Assembly (NCBI GenBank): GCA_002323325.1
Contig: DCQA01000035.1
Coordinates: 1 to 11,754, forward strand
Source of the DNA: Coxiellaceae bacterium UBA1530
Lineage (GTDB): Bacteria > Pseudomonadota > Gammaproteobacteria > Coxiellales > Coxiellaceae
Length of the DNA: 11,754 bases
Direction: 5' to 3'
Shown here: piece after piece, positions 1 to 7,581 of the stretch
Layout of the letters: the number at the start of each line of letters is the position of its first letter
How positions within the stretch are numbered: position 1 is the first letter of the stretch
Notes under the pieces: model-generated
Seen by the model: only the letters and a program-made list of their open reading frames with translations
Database searches by the model: none
What the model was told of the DNA's origin: nothing
Position numbers and translations under genes: made by a program

Positions 1-219
1 ATCTGAGGCTGTCTGACAATAGTGAGCGAATTCATTGAGCTGTCTTGTTTTATTCATTATTTGATGTTGTTTTAGGATGATTTCGAGCTGGGATAGCTGT
101 TTCAACTCTTGATCGGTGATACTCAATAATTGCTCCAGTGTATAGCCTGGTGCTGAATAGAAAATAAGAGTTGTATTGAGTATGGTCATTTCGATCGATT
201 CGGAAAAATCTTTTCTCAT
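1..219 (-). CDS. Unknown protein, N-terminal 73 residues (runs off left edge)
   Basis: I do not recognise this family. The reading frame is open from an ATG at 219-217 to the first base of the window with no stop, giving 73 residues starting MRKDFSESIE. The start is supported by a strong Shine-Dalgarno, GGAGGG, six bases before the ATG. An overlapping frame at 50-238 has no such support and is treated as a shadow. The segment reads as helical and soluble, with a central APGYTLEQLL motif followed by QLSQLE. The same pattern at the same spacing (SPGLTLNDLV then HLSHLE) occurs in the next gene upstream, so the two are probably diverged tandem paralogs. Only 53 bases separate it from the stop of that gene, so they probably share a transcript. 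No signal peptide or membrane segment is visible in the part present. Confidence 0.72.
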   Translation of the reverse strand, partial: MRKDFSESIEMTILNTTLIFYSAPGYTLEQLLSITDQELKQLSQLEIILKQHQIMNKTRQLNEFAHYCQTASD

Positions 220-224
220 AATTT

Positions 225-230
225 GCCCTC
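225..230 (-). promoter_or_regulatory. Ribosome binding site fixing the start of the left-edge gene
   Basis: On the minus strand GGAGGG lies six bases ahead of the ATG at 219-217. This near-ideal site is the main reason for choosing that frame over the overlapping one. Confidence 0.7.
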
Positions 231-272
231 CATGGCATGTTTGATAAAGCGATGATGAGTCTGTGGCAGAGA

Positions 273-785
273 TTAGTTGGATGGACGCAATTGATTATGG
301 TTATCTGTTATCATTTCAATGCGTTGTATTTCTTGCTTTAACGAAGACACCGATGCGTGATAGGCTAGTGGTGATTCCTTCCAGGGTAAATACTGTTCTT
401 TTAAAAAGATGAGTTGCCATTGTTGGTAATGAGTATGTAAGGTAGGCGATTTAGACCGTTGATCATGATTTCCTAAACGATTATTCCACAGTGCATTATA
501 TCTTTTTTCTGATAGCAACTCGGATATGAGTGGAGAATTTGATATAATTTTATAGAGTGTGCTATTGGGTGACCTTTGAATAAGTTGAAGTGCGATTTGC
601 GCTAATTTAAAGTGATCCTTTCTGGACTGTGCATGACTAACATCCTCTTCAAGATGAGATAAATGAAATTTTTGATGCGGCTCCAAATGCACTAAATCAT
701 TGAGTGTTAAGCCTGGTGATCGGGTAAAAAGTCCACTGCTAATCGATTGTAGAGCCTCATTGAATAAAGGTCTTTGTATCGCCAT
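273..785 (-). CDS. Unknown 170-residue protein, probable tandem paralog of the left-edge gene
   Basis: Function not recognised. Two in-frame ATGs lie six bases apart (791 and 785). AAGGAG is only one base from the outer ATG but seven from the inner, so translation most likely starts at 785 (MAIQRPLFNE), giving 170 residues. The protein appears soluble and helix-rich, with no signal peptide or transmembrane stretch. Residues about 20-50 carry SPGLTLNDLV and, further on, HLSHLE. These align without gaps to APGYTLEQLL and QLSQLE in the gene that follows 53 bases downstream on the same strand, and roughly a quarter of about 45 aligned positions are identical by eye. The C-terminal half (NNRLGNHDQRSKSP onward, with several Trp and Tyr) has no counterpart in the visible part of the neighbour. 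The pair could be small secreted or chaperone-like proteins, but nothing in the sequence proves this. Confidence 0.75.
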   Translation of the reverse strand: MAIQRPLFNEALQSISSGLFTRSPGLTLNDLVHLEPHQKFHLSHLEEDVSHAQSRKDHFKLAQIALQLIQRSPNSTLYKIISNSPLISELLSEKRYNALWNNRLGNHDQRSKSPTLHTHYQQWQLIFLKEQYLPWKESPLAYHASVSSLKQEIQRIEMITDNHNQLRPSN

Positions 786-792
786 AACCATT

Positions 793-798
793 CTCCTT
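793..798 (-). promoter_or_regulatory. Ribosome binding site selecting the inner ATG
   Basis: Minus-strand AAGGAG precedes ATG-GTT-ATG. It is too close to the first ATG (one base) and correctly spaced for the second (seven bases), so the start is placed at 785. Confidence 0.6.
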
Positions 799-840
799 TC
801 TGTTACTTGATATTTTTACGTATTTTGTCAGATAAAGTCA

Positions 841-854
841 TTGACATAGGTCAA
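841..854. repeat. Short perfect inverted repeat, possible operator
   Basis: TTGACATAGGTCAA consists of five-base arms (TTGAC/GTCAA) around ATAG. It lies about 55-70 bases upstream of the minus-strand start at 785, a plausible place for a dimeric regulator. On the minus strand its left arm also reads TTGACC, similar to a -35 hexamer, but no -10 lies at the right distance. It is short enough to arise by chance. Confidence 0.25.
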
Positions 855-1136
855 CTTTTTATACGGACGCGATATTTCGGCATATTAAACTTGGAAAACT
901 TAAATATAGAGCGAGTGCCTTATCAATGCTCTCATCAATATTTGTGTGGAGTTCGTTTTTGAAGACTATCGTTGTTCTCATGAAATTTTCCTTATCAGCA
1001 TTGGTTATCCTCTCAGAACAATCGTTATGTTAGGTGATTGTCTTAATAATGGGAAATTGCTAATTCCTATCATGATGATCGATCGAGCTTATCACAATGC
1101 ATGGAAATATCGACTTTTGACAAAAAATGAGTGGTG

Positions 1137-1649
1137 CTAGGTTTTGTTCAATGGGGTTAATTCAAAGACTGATGATTGGTTTCTAGAGATTTCTTGTTGA
1201 TGACTGGTGTTGATTTGACGAACGATTTTGAGTGTTTGTGAAATATATTTGCCTGTCCTTCCTCGATCTTTTTCGAACGACTCATAGGTACCGCCGTCTC
1301 GATGAATAGTTAGTTTGTTGGCGTAGGCAATGTTCATGACTGATTGAAGTGCTTGAGAGCTGATCTTATATTTTTCATGAATGTCTTTGGGGATATCCGC
1401 AATAGATGGTTTAAGTAATAACAACTGTTCGTTTAGAATCTTAAGGTAGCTTATCTTCATTCGTTTTTCAGATATCTTCGTGTGAAAAAAAATACTATGA
1501 AACATTGGCGATAAGTATTTTTTTGATCGTCCCTCAATGCATTCTATTTCATTCTCTAGTCTTTTTATGGCTGTAAAATTGTTATTATAGGCTCTTTCTA
1601 GGGTTGTAGTCACTGTTGTGTCATGCGAAGTCATGGCAGTGTATCTCAT
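1137..1649 (-). CDS. Unknown 170-residue protein
   Basis: I do not recognise this protein. It is basic and polar, with a Thr-rich N-terminus (TTVTTTLERAYNNN), two helical stretches likely to pair or form short coiled coils (around IKRLENEIECIEGRSKK and ISEKRMKISYLKILNEQ), a Gly/Arg-rich segment (HRDGGTYESFEKDRGRTGKY, residues about 115-135) and a polar tail. No signal peptide or membrane segment is visible. The start is uncertain: the ATG at 1649 has no Shine-Dalgarno, and the internal ATG at 1634 has only a weak GAGA nine bases upstream, so the true product may be 165 residues. It is divergent from the large phosphatase-like gene across a 417-base gap. It could be a small effector or accessory factor of that locus, but only the neighbourhood suggests it. 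Confidence 0.6.
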   Translation of the reverse strand: MRYTAMTSHDTTVTTTLERAYNNNFTAIKRLENEIECIEGRSKKYLSPMFHSIFFHTKISEKRMKISYLKILNEQLLLLKPSIADIPKDIHEKYKISSQALQSVMNIAYANKLTIHRDGGTYESFEKDRGRTGKYISQTLKIVRQINTSHQQEISRNQSSVFELTPLNKT

Positions 1650-1806
1650 ATTAATTTTTATTACGTCAAAATACAGCTTTATTTGTAGTATGTCTGTTAA
1701 GCATGGATTAAATACAGGAAAAACGACATCTCGAACTCTAATCCTTTTTGTGAAAAATGGCTTGTTTTTCTTATTTTGTCGAACTTAGCCGCTTGGCGAA
1801 AAGTTA

Positions 1807-1839
1807 GGAGGATTTATTATGAGTTTTAGTGCCTTTTGA
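1807..1839 (+). promoter_or_regulatory. Strong ribosome binding site with a six-codon open frame
   Basis: AGGAGG (1807-1812) is followed by GATTTATT-type spacing and ATG at 1819-1821. The frame then encodes only Met-Ser-Phe-Ser-Ala-Phe before TGA at 1837-1839. The match to the anti-Shine-Dalgarno is better than that of any full gene in the window on the plus strand. It could be a leader peptide affecting the 1576-residue gene 228 bases downstream, the remnant of a decayed gene, or chance. Confidence 0.3.
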
Positions 1840-1849
1840 TAATCTTACC

Positions 1850-1869
1850 CTTAAAATAACCTTATATTC
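1850..1869 (+). promoter_or_regulatory. Degenerate PmrA-box-like direct repeat upstream of the giant gene
   Basis: CTTAAA at 1850-1855 and CTTATA at 1861-1866 repeat with the 11-base period of PmrA boxes (consensus YTTAAK-N5-YTTAAK). The second half-site departs from the core TTAA, and the distance to the nearest -10-like hexamer is longer than at the clean site at 7582-7598, so this is a weak candidate. Confidence 0.2.
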
Positions 1870-1887
1870 GTTTGAAAAATGCTTTTT

Positions 1888-1916
1888 TTGCGGTCAATTG
1901 AGCAAGTTATGATAAT
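1888..1916 (+). promoter_or_regulatory. Candidate sigma70-like promoter for the giant gene
   Basis: TTGCGG (1888-1893) and GATAAT (1911-1916) are separated by 17 bases. The -10 matches TATAAT at five of six positions, the -35 only in its first half. An overlapping TATGAT (1908-1913) is an alternative -10. It would give a leader of roughly 140-150 bases before the ATG at 2067. Confidence 0.35.
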
Positions 1917-2066
1917 ATATCGGTATTAGACGTGTTGTTTTTTGAACTATAACCGTCACCAAAGAGATAGCTAACCGTGTGACTGGTGTTTATTAATTAA
2001 GAAAAAGGATGTCAAGTAATGTCCATGGATGGTTGATTTATTGATCATGACTAACAGGGCTAGACC

Positions 2067-5000
2067 ATGCACATTATTGATATCAAACAGCTTGTCAACG
2101 GTCTCGCAGATATTTATCAGCAGTGTGTCATTGAAGCATATCGTTCATCTCTCAATGAGAAAACTATTGAATCTCTATCGCATCGTCAGTCGTTAAACTT
2201 CGAGTCCAATGGTCATCCTTTAGTTGACTTGCCTCTCTTCAATGAGAAAGATTTAATAACAATCTTCAATGATGCTCAATCACGATTTTTATCTAACCAT
2301 CCTTTTTACTACCGTGTGTTAAAAACCTCCTGGTTTTTTAACATTAAATTTGTCGAAGATTCTCTGGATGGATTACAAAAAGAACTCTTGATCATAATGG
2401 GGCTCAGTGATTCTAAGCCGATTGGTTTATCTTCATCCTTACACCATAAGAATGATGGTATCTCTCGACAGAAATTTAATGAATGGGTTAACCCTACAAG
2501 TCAGCCTCATATCACTCAGTCATTAATTACATTTTGGCAAGAGGATAATGCTCAATGGAGAAATTCCTTACCGGCTATTTATGCAAACTTATATCAGTTT
2601 CAAAAAAGGTTATTGGCTAGCATTAAGCAATTTTTAGAGACTCAAACTACACCTCGTTATAATCAAGAGGTTATAACACGAATTTTTGACACTATTTCGC
2701 GAGAGCTGGATGATTATCTTCAAATATCTATGCAAGAAATCATGTGTGATGCGCTTTTTAAAAGCCAAGATGTTCCCACTGACAAATATTGGGATACATT
2801 GAAAGATCATTTAAATATTGGCCAGTTTGTTTACAAGAAGAATTTACCTAATAGAATACTACCCGCGCTGCTTAAAGCTTCTGTAGAAGAAGGACTTTCT
2901 TTAAATGATTTAAAATCTTGTTTTGCAAACAGTCGCATCTTTGCCACACTAGCTGAAGACCAGGATCTCGATATGGATTGGTCGATATTAAAGCTTATTC
3001 GTAGTGTTGCTACTTCAAAGGATTTTCCAAAGTTCTGGGAATATACAACTGCCTTTTCGGAAGGTTATGAGCTAAAAGAGGATCGACTTTCAAGCAAAGA
3101 TTCAGAGGGTGAATGGAAAAATAACATATCCAACATTAAATCAGGGTTGAATGCTCATCTCAAAGCTACAAATCTAGATGGTATCTCTAAAAAAGAACAA
3201 TTAGCACTGTTTTTAATGCGCTTAATTGCTCATGATAAACATAAGGACGAGAAATACACAGTACTCACTGAATCCCTTATGGCCGCTTTGCAAGAGACTC
3301 CCACCATTTCGCCTGTGATCTCACAAGAGACTCGAGAAAGCGTTCTTAATTGGACGGCAGTCTTGAAAGAGTTTATTAATGATAAAAGAGTTTTGCCTCA
3401 TTTCTTTTCTTTACCGGCATGCTTTACAGATTCGGTAGAAACAAGTATCACCACTATATCTGACGTTATCACATCAGCTTCTGGCGTACTCGATGACAGT
3501 AACATAACTTATCAGCGTTTATTAAGTCGACCCATCCCTATCGCTGAATCATCATTACCCTCAGTAACACGGTCTTCTCAAGCAGTCGAAAACTTGACAA
3601 AATTCGATGCATCCATCGTTAAAGCTGTCAATGACTATTCACATCAGGAGCGTCACTCTCCTAAAATTCAAGAAAATCATACTCTAAACAATATCGATTC
3701 TTTATTAAAACAGTCTCCAAAGACGCTAGAAGAACGAATTGCTACTTTAAAAAGTATGATACCACCCGCTGAGTCAGAGACAATATTTGATAAACTCTAT
3801 CGCGATATGTTGGATCAAGAAATTCGATATGATGATGAGTACCATGTGTCGTCATTTTTCACGAACCAAGGTGATAAGGAAATTTACGTACGTGACGCCA
3901 GGCGTCTAGGAAGCGCTGAGCTCGTCACGTCGGACAGTATTGATCGTTATAATAACGATAAGGATCCATTGTTATCTAGGCAATGGTTGATAATGGGTAT
4001 CAACTATACTTTAGCGCTATCAACACTATTAGATATACACGAAAAATTGACTCATGACGCACAATTACGAATACGTGCCATGGTTGATAAATTTATTGCA
4101 TTGGCCGATAAAGATACTGTGAAAAAAGATTTGACCCAAAAATATAAAGAACATTTCCGCAGTTATGTGAACGAGGTATTAGCACCTGAGCTACATGCAC
4201 ACCTCCCAGTTATGTGCAGTAAAGATGGCTGTCTTGATCAAGCCAAAGCTGTCAAGCTCTTGGATAATGCTAAAGACTGGACAGCTATGCATCGACCGTC
4301 CCCTCATATTGTGACGATCAGTCAATTAGAAGGGAAATCTAACGTCGGTGAAGGTTTATCCGAGGGAGCTTTACTGCAATACGAAAACCCTGTTTGTCAA
4401 TTAACAGAGGGCCAGTCAAAGCAATGGGATAATTATGAGGATGACCTTTGGTATGAACGTCTTTCCAAGAGCGATAAAAAAATATGCGCCTACTTCAGTA
4501 AGCAGCTTAAAAACGGAGATCGAGTGATTCCTGCCCAATTGAGGGATAGGGTAGGTATTGGTGGGAAAAACACCTATCACAGTGAGACTTTATTATTTAA
4601 CAAAGGAGATATTCAAAAGGTTCTCCAGCACGGACACTCAGGAGGTTTGCCCTTGCTGGTTGATGGTGCTGAGTATAGAGATGCCAAAAGTAAAGCCTAT
4701 CCGATTTCCTCGTTTGGTTTCTTAAGGAAAGCTTGGGATAATTTGGGTTTTTCTTGGTTGCGTACAATTTGGAACCCTGGCTCCACAGCTGCACGCGATC
4801 GCTATTGGGCTCTTAGAGAGAAGATGGAAGACACGGCTAAATCTAATCTTGAGCAGCGTTCCATGATTGCGCAAAAACAAATGTTATCATCCGATATACG
4901 TGATCAACCCGTAACGTTATCGATCATTCTCAATTCTGAAAAAATGGCTCTTTGGTTTTTGCATAACGCAACTGACTTACACATCACCCGCTCTTCGCGA

Positions 5001-6797
5001 GCTGCTGTTGCTGCTGTTAACAAGAGTGATAACCAACGTGCGCTTTTTTTCAGATCAGGAGTCGCCTTAGGATCTCTAGAAAGAACAAATATTACTGAAC
5101 CTCAAGCAATTATTACTAAGACTGAATCTATTATTGAACAAATTAAAAAGTACAATGCCACCGCACCTGTAGAGCCGATAAGTATTGATCACTTATCCAA
5201 GGCTTTAGAGCAATTCAAACGCCTCATGCCTGCCGACCAGTTATTCAGTTGGATGTCAAATTATAGATTCACATCGGGAGAGGGACAGGGGATTAATCTG
5301 GCGGGCAAGCTGATGGTTCTTTGTCATGTGCGTAATGAATTAAAGGCTGCACTACAAGAAAATACAAACAAGACGCTTAAAAAAATTGGAAAATCAATCG
5401 AAGAAATCTATGTCAATGTCAGTTGTGCCAGTGGTGATAACCGTACGCAATTAGGTTCTGTTAAAGCTCAAGCAAGTGCGGCGACATTAGCCATGGATGG
5501 TCGTTTGTCTGAAGATCAGATTACATCGCTAATGGTAATGAATCGCCATTCTCATCTAATGTCAGGCTCGTGGGGCGGTAGTTTTGGTACAGCAGGTGTT
5601 CGACAGCAGTCACTAGGCTCGTATGCAGAAGAGAGTGCCTCTCAATCATTATCAACAGCTAACAATCACAGCAAAGAAATAACAGGTTTAACCAAAAAAA
5701 TATGGTCTACGGATGAGTCTGATTTAAAATCGGCTAAGCGAGATGAGCATCCAGATCGTAAGCTAGATGAGAAACGGAAAAAAGTATTCAATCAAGATAA
5801 AATTTTTGGATCATTTTTTCGTATTGTACAACGTCTGTTTATATTCTGGGTTATATTAGACGTTATTCCTTTCCTGAGATATTTTTCTGGAGGTTATCGT
5901 AGTGATCTTGAAAAGTATAATCAACGGATGAGAGAAAGTGCTAATATTGTTGAGCAGATTAATGCTGCTGCTAATGCCAAAGCCAAAGCGGATAAACCCA
6001 CAATGCCATCGACAGAGACTGGGTCTCCTTTGCATACTGATCCGGAATTGACTGTGACGACACCATCCTCCACGGTTGCTCCAGTGCCGACCTTTAAAAA
6101 AATTAATGAGGAACAAGTTGCTGATTCACCGGAGGTGATTAAGTCTATTCATAATAACAATCACCTTGTGATTGGATTGCAGCATACAAAACCTGATACA
6201 GTTACCACATTCACACCCACTAGCACGAATGATGAAGTTTCTGAGCCAGTGACAGGGGAGACGAGTACCGTCTTTAGGCAATACGTGGTCCATGATGTTG
6301 ATCGTGCGGCCTCTTCTGGATTAAGGATTACTTCCACAAAGTCTGAATCAAGTCAGACAGAAGCTATCAAGGTGATTTCTACATCTGATCAAAATGACTC
6401 AGATCTAGCTGTTAAAATAGCGCAATCAAGTGTCAAAACCAACAAACAAAAAGGTTACGTCATTGCAGGCGATAACTTTTTTATTAAACTGAGGATCGCA
6501 CTTGGTGCCATCTCAAAAGGCATAGATGTAACACAACCTGAGGCACTTATTAGCTGGCCGACTTTAAAGCAGGACTTTAGTCGACTTCATCCAAGCGTGC
6601 AAAACCGTGTGATGAACACTCTAAAGAGTAGTAAGGAGAGTGCTCTGATAACGGCACTCAAATCTCAATGTGTCATTAGTGGCTCAACATCTATGCCAAT
6701 AGGTGAGAATCGTTCTACTTTTTTCTTTAAAGGTCGAGATAGTACTAATAGTCATCCAGATCTATCATTGCTTCCCGCTATTAGTGTTCACGGATAA
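2067..6797 (+). CDS. Giant 1576-residue protein with CX5RT phosphatase motif, probable secreted effector
   Basis: Residues 1-700 are mostly polar, helical and unrecognised. A central module runs from about 740 to 1200: a VIPAQLR-containing segment at 820-826 followed by an Asn (IGGKN), then the strand EIYVNVS leading into C-A-S-G-D-N-R-T with Cys1120 and Arg1126, the signature loop of Cys-based phosphatases. About 45 residues later is a Gly-rich loop, SGSWGGSFGTAGVR, ending at Arg1179. This order (P-loop, then a Gly-rich loop ending in a basic residue) resembles the SopB/IpgD and SidF type of bacterial phosphoinositide phosphatase. The loop lacks the basic residues at Cys+1 and Cys+4 typical of those enzymes (CKSGKDR), so substrate choice may differ or activity may be lost. 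A hydrophobic stretch at about 1246-1275, interrupted by Asp1265, could be a membrane anchor. Residues 1313-1445 are Thr/Ser/Pro-rich and likely disordered. A small domain fills about 1462-1576. There is no Sec signal. The C-terminus is polar with Val at position -3, compatible with type IVB export. The start has only a weak AGGG eight bases upstream. Phosphatase function and secretion are inferred. Confidence 0.8.
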   Translation: MHIIDIKQLVNGLADIYQQCVIEAYRSSLNEKTIESLSHRQSLNFESNGHPLVDLPLFNEKDLITIFNDAQSRFLSNHPFYYRVLKTSWFFNIKFVEDSLDGLQKELLIIMGLSDSKPIGLSSSLHHKNDGISRQKFNEWVNPTSQPHITQSLITFWQEDNAQWRNSLPAIYANLYQFQKRLLASIKQFLETQTTPRYNQEVITRIFDTISRELDDYLQISMQEIMCDALFKSQDVPTDKYWDTLKDHLNIGQFVYKKNLPNRILPALLKASVEEGLSLNDLKSCFANSRIFATLAEDQDLDMDWSILKLIRSVATSKDFPKFWEYTTAFSEGYELKEDRLSSKDSEGEWKNNISNIKSGLNAHLKATNLDGISKKEQLALFLMRLIAHDKHKDEKYTVLTESLMAALQETPTISPVISQETRESVLNWTAVLKEFINDKRVLPHFFSLPACFTDSVETSITTISDVITSASGVLDDSNITYQRLLSRPIPIAESSLPSVTRSSQAVENLTKFDASIVKAVNDYSHQERHSPKIQENHTLNNIDSLLKQSPKTLEERIATLKSMIPPAESETIFDKLYRDMLDQEIRYDDEYHVSSFFTNQGDKEIYVRDARRLGSAELVTSDSIDRYNNDKDPLLSRQWLIMGINYTLALSTLLDIHEKLTHDAQLRIRAMVDKFIALADKDTVKKDLTQKYKEHFRSYVNEVLAPELHAHLPVMCSKDGCLDQAKAVKLLDNAKDWTAMHRPSPHIVTISQLEGKSNVGEGLSEGALLQYENPVCQLTEGQSKQWDNYEDDLWYERLSKSDKKICAYFSKQLKNGDRVIPAQLRDRVGIGGKNTYHSETLLFNKGDIQKVLQHGHSGGLPLLVDGAEYRDAKSKAYPISSFGFLRKAWDNLGFSWLRTIWNPGSTAARDRYWALREKMEDTAKSNLEQRSMIAQKQMLSSDIRDQPVTLSIILNSEKMALWFLHNATDLHITRSSRAAVAAVNKSDNQRALFFRSGVALGSLERTNITEPQAIITKTESIIEQIKKYNATAPVEPISIDHLSKALEQFKRLMPADQLFSWMSNYRFTSGEGQGINLAGKLMVLCHVRNELKAALQENTNKTLKKIGKSIEEIYVNVSCASGDNRTQLGSVKAQASAATLAMDGRLSEDQITSLMVMNRHSHLMSGSWGGSFGTAGVRQQSLGSYAEESASQSLSTANNHSKEITGLTKKIWSTDESDLKSAKRDEHPDRKLDEKRKKVFNQDKIFGSFFRIVQRLFIFWVILDVIPFLRYFSGGYRSDLEKYNQRMRESANIVEQINAAANAKAKADKPTMPSTETGSPLHTDPELTVTTPSSTVAPVPTFKKINEEQVADSPEVIKSIHNNNHLVIGLQHTKPDTVTTFTPTSTNDEVSEPVTGETSTVFRQYVVHDVDRAASSGLRITSTKSESSQTEAIKVISTSDQNDSDLAVKIAQSSVKTNKQKGYVIAGDNFFIKLRIALGAISKGIDVTQPEALISWPTLKQDFSRLHPSVQNRVMNTLKSSKESALITALKSQCVISGSTSMPIGENRSTFFFKGRDSTNSHPDLSLLPAISVHG

Positions 6798-7558
6798 CGA
6801 TAATTCAACTGTATGAAGCTTGTAATGAGTAGGAATGGTCCAAAGGGGAAGGGCTGATTTTTGTCATGCCTTTTTAACCATACCAATAAACACATGACAC
6901 ACGCTGCTAACGCGGTGGACTCAAAGATAATATGGGACAGTGTCTCTAGTCCGGTCCATGCGCCTATCATAGCAATGCATTTGGCATCACCGAGGCCCAG
7001 CCCTGGTTTTCGCCTTACCCATAAAAAACCCAAGCTAATTGATGCGCTAATGACATACCCACTGACTACAGCAAGAATTGAAGAATTAAGATCGCTACTA
7101 GTGCCTGTCATGATATTAAAGATTAAACCTACCCAGATCATGGGTAGGGTAATGATATCGGGTAAAAGATGATAGCTCATATCAATAATAGCAAGAATCA
7201 GGCCGGCTGATCCAAAGAGAATCATAAAAAATGCGGTGGTGTTGTTTTGATAGTGTAGCTCACACCCTAAAAAAAGTAGCCCTGATATTAACTCGATGAT
7301 AAGTAGTTGCAGTGGAATGTGCGAGTGACAGTATCGGCAATGTCCTTTCTGATAGAGATAACTCAATACAGGTATTTTACTTTGCCATGCTAGGCGGGTA
7401 TGACAATCAAGGCATCGCGAATGAGCAATGAATATTGGTTTGATGGAGTGATTATTAATGATTGCTAGCGGAAGGCGATCAATAATCAGTGCATAAAAGC
7501 TTCCAAATGATAGTCCTAATAAAAACATTAAGCTGTGATGGAAAATAGTGATCGTCAT
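6788..7558 (-). CDS. pilD: Prepilin peptidase / leader peptidase, type IV pilin processing (A24 family)
   Basis: This is an inner-membrane aspartyl protease that cleaves the leader of type IV prepilins and pseudopilins and usually N-methylates the new N-terminus. The 256-residue length is slightly shorter than the roughly 290 usual for PilD. Family motifs are in order: GSFYALIIDRLP (19-30); a cytosolic zinc-ribbon-like region with Cys49, Cys52, Cys74 and Cys77, SRCLDC and CRYC, around LAWQSKIPVLSYL; the first catalytic aspartate Asp126 in IIDMSYHLLPD; and the second, Asp191, in GLGLGDAK. Six to eight hydrophobic segments surround these. Both catalytic aspartates and all four cysteines are present, so it should be active. 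The start ATG at 7558 lacks an evident ribosome binding site. The usual partners pilB and pilC are not adjacent, so its substrates must be encoded elsewhere. The 3' end overlaps the giant gene by 10 bases in convergent orientation, leaving no room for a terminator between them. Confidence 0.93.
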   Translation of the reverse strand: MTITIFHHSLMFLLGLSFGSFYALIIDRLPLAIINNHSIKPIFIAHSRCLDCHTRLAWQSKIPVLSYLYQKGHCRYCHSHIPLQLLIIELISGLLFLGCELHYQNNTTAFFMILFGSAGLILAIIDMSYHLLPDIITLPMIWVGLIFNIMTGTSSDLNSSILAVVSGYVISASISLGFLWVRRKPGLGLGDAKCIAMIGAWTGLETLSHIIFESTALAACVMCLLVWLKRHDKNQPFPFGPFLLITSFIQLNYRYP

Positions 7559-7581
7559 GATAGTTGGCCGCAGGTTTTTTT

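Larger units (their letters stand above)
792..1136. other. Intergenic region, 345 bases, no convincing gene
   Basis: This lies between two minus-strand genes. It contains the ribosome binding site of the 170-residue gene at 273-785, a short perfect inverted repeat at 841-854, and two plus-strand open frames (about 774-962 and 910-1140) that lack ribosome binding sites and recognisable content. The promoter for the 273-785 gene should lie here, but I could not identify a -35/-10 pair with good spacing. Confidence 0.5.
1650..2066. other. Divergent intergenic region of 417 bases upstream of the giant gene
   Basis: No conventional gene is visible. The region is AT-rich and must hold promoters for both flanking genes. 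It contains the six-codon minigene at 1819-1839 behind AGGAGG, a pair of CTTA-type repeats with an 11-base period (1850-1869), and a -35/-10-like pair (1888-1916). Other tiny open frames (about 1757-1807, 2020-2037) are too short to call. Confidence 0.5.

Noticed and set aside
50..238. 62-residue minus-strand frame at the left edge
   Set aside because: It overlaps the frame starting at 219 that has a GGAGGG site, stays open to the window edge and resembles the neighbouring gene. The 62-residue frame has none of these.
774..1140. Two plus-strand open frames (about 774-962 and 910-1140)
   Set aside because: Neither has a ribosome binding site or ATG start, the protein sequences look random, and they do not join into one gene by a single frameshift. 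The second shares a palindromic CTAG stop with the opposing gene, probably by chance.
6861..7172. Plus-strand open frame of 103 residues within pilD
   Set aside because: It is antisense to a clearly conserved prepilin peptidase and is a reading-frame shadow.
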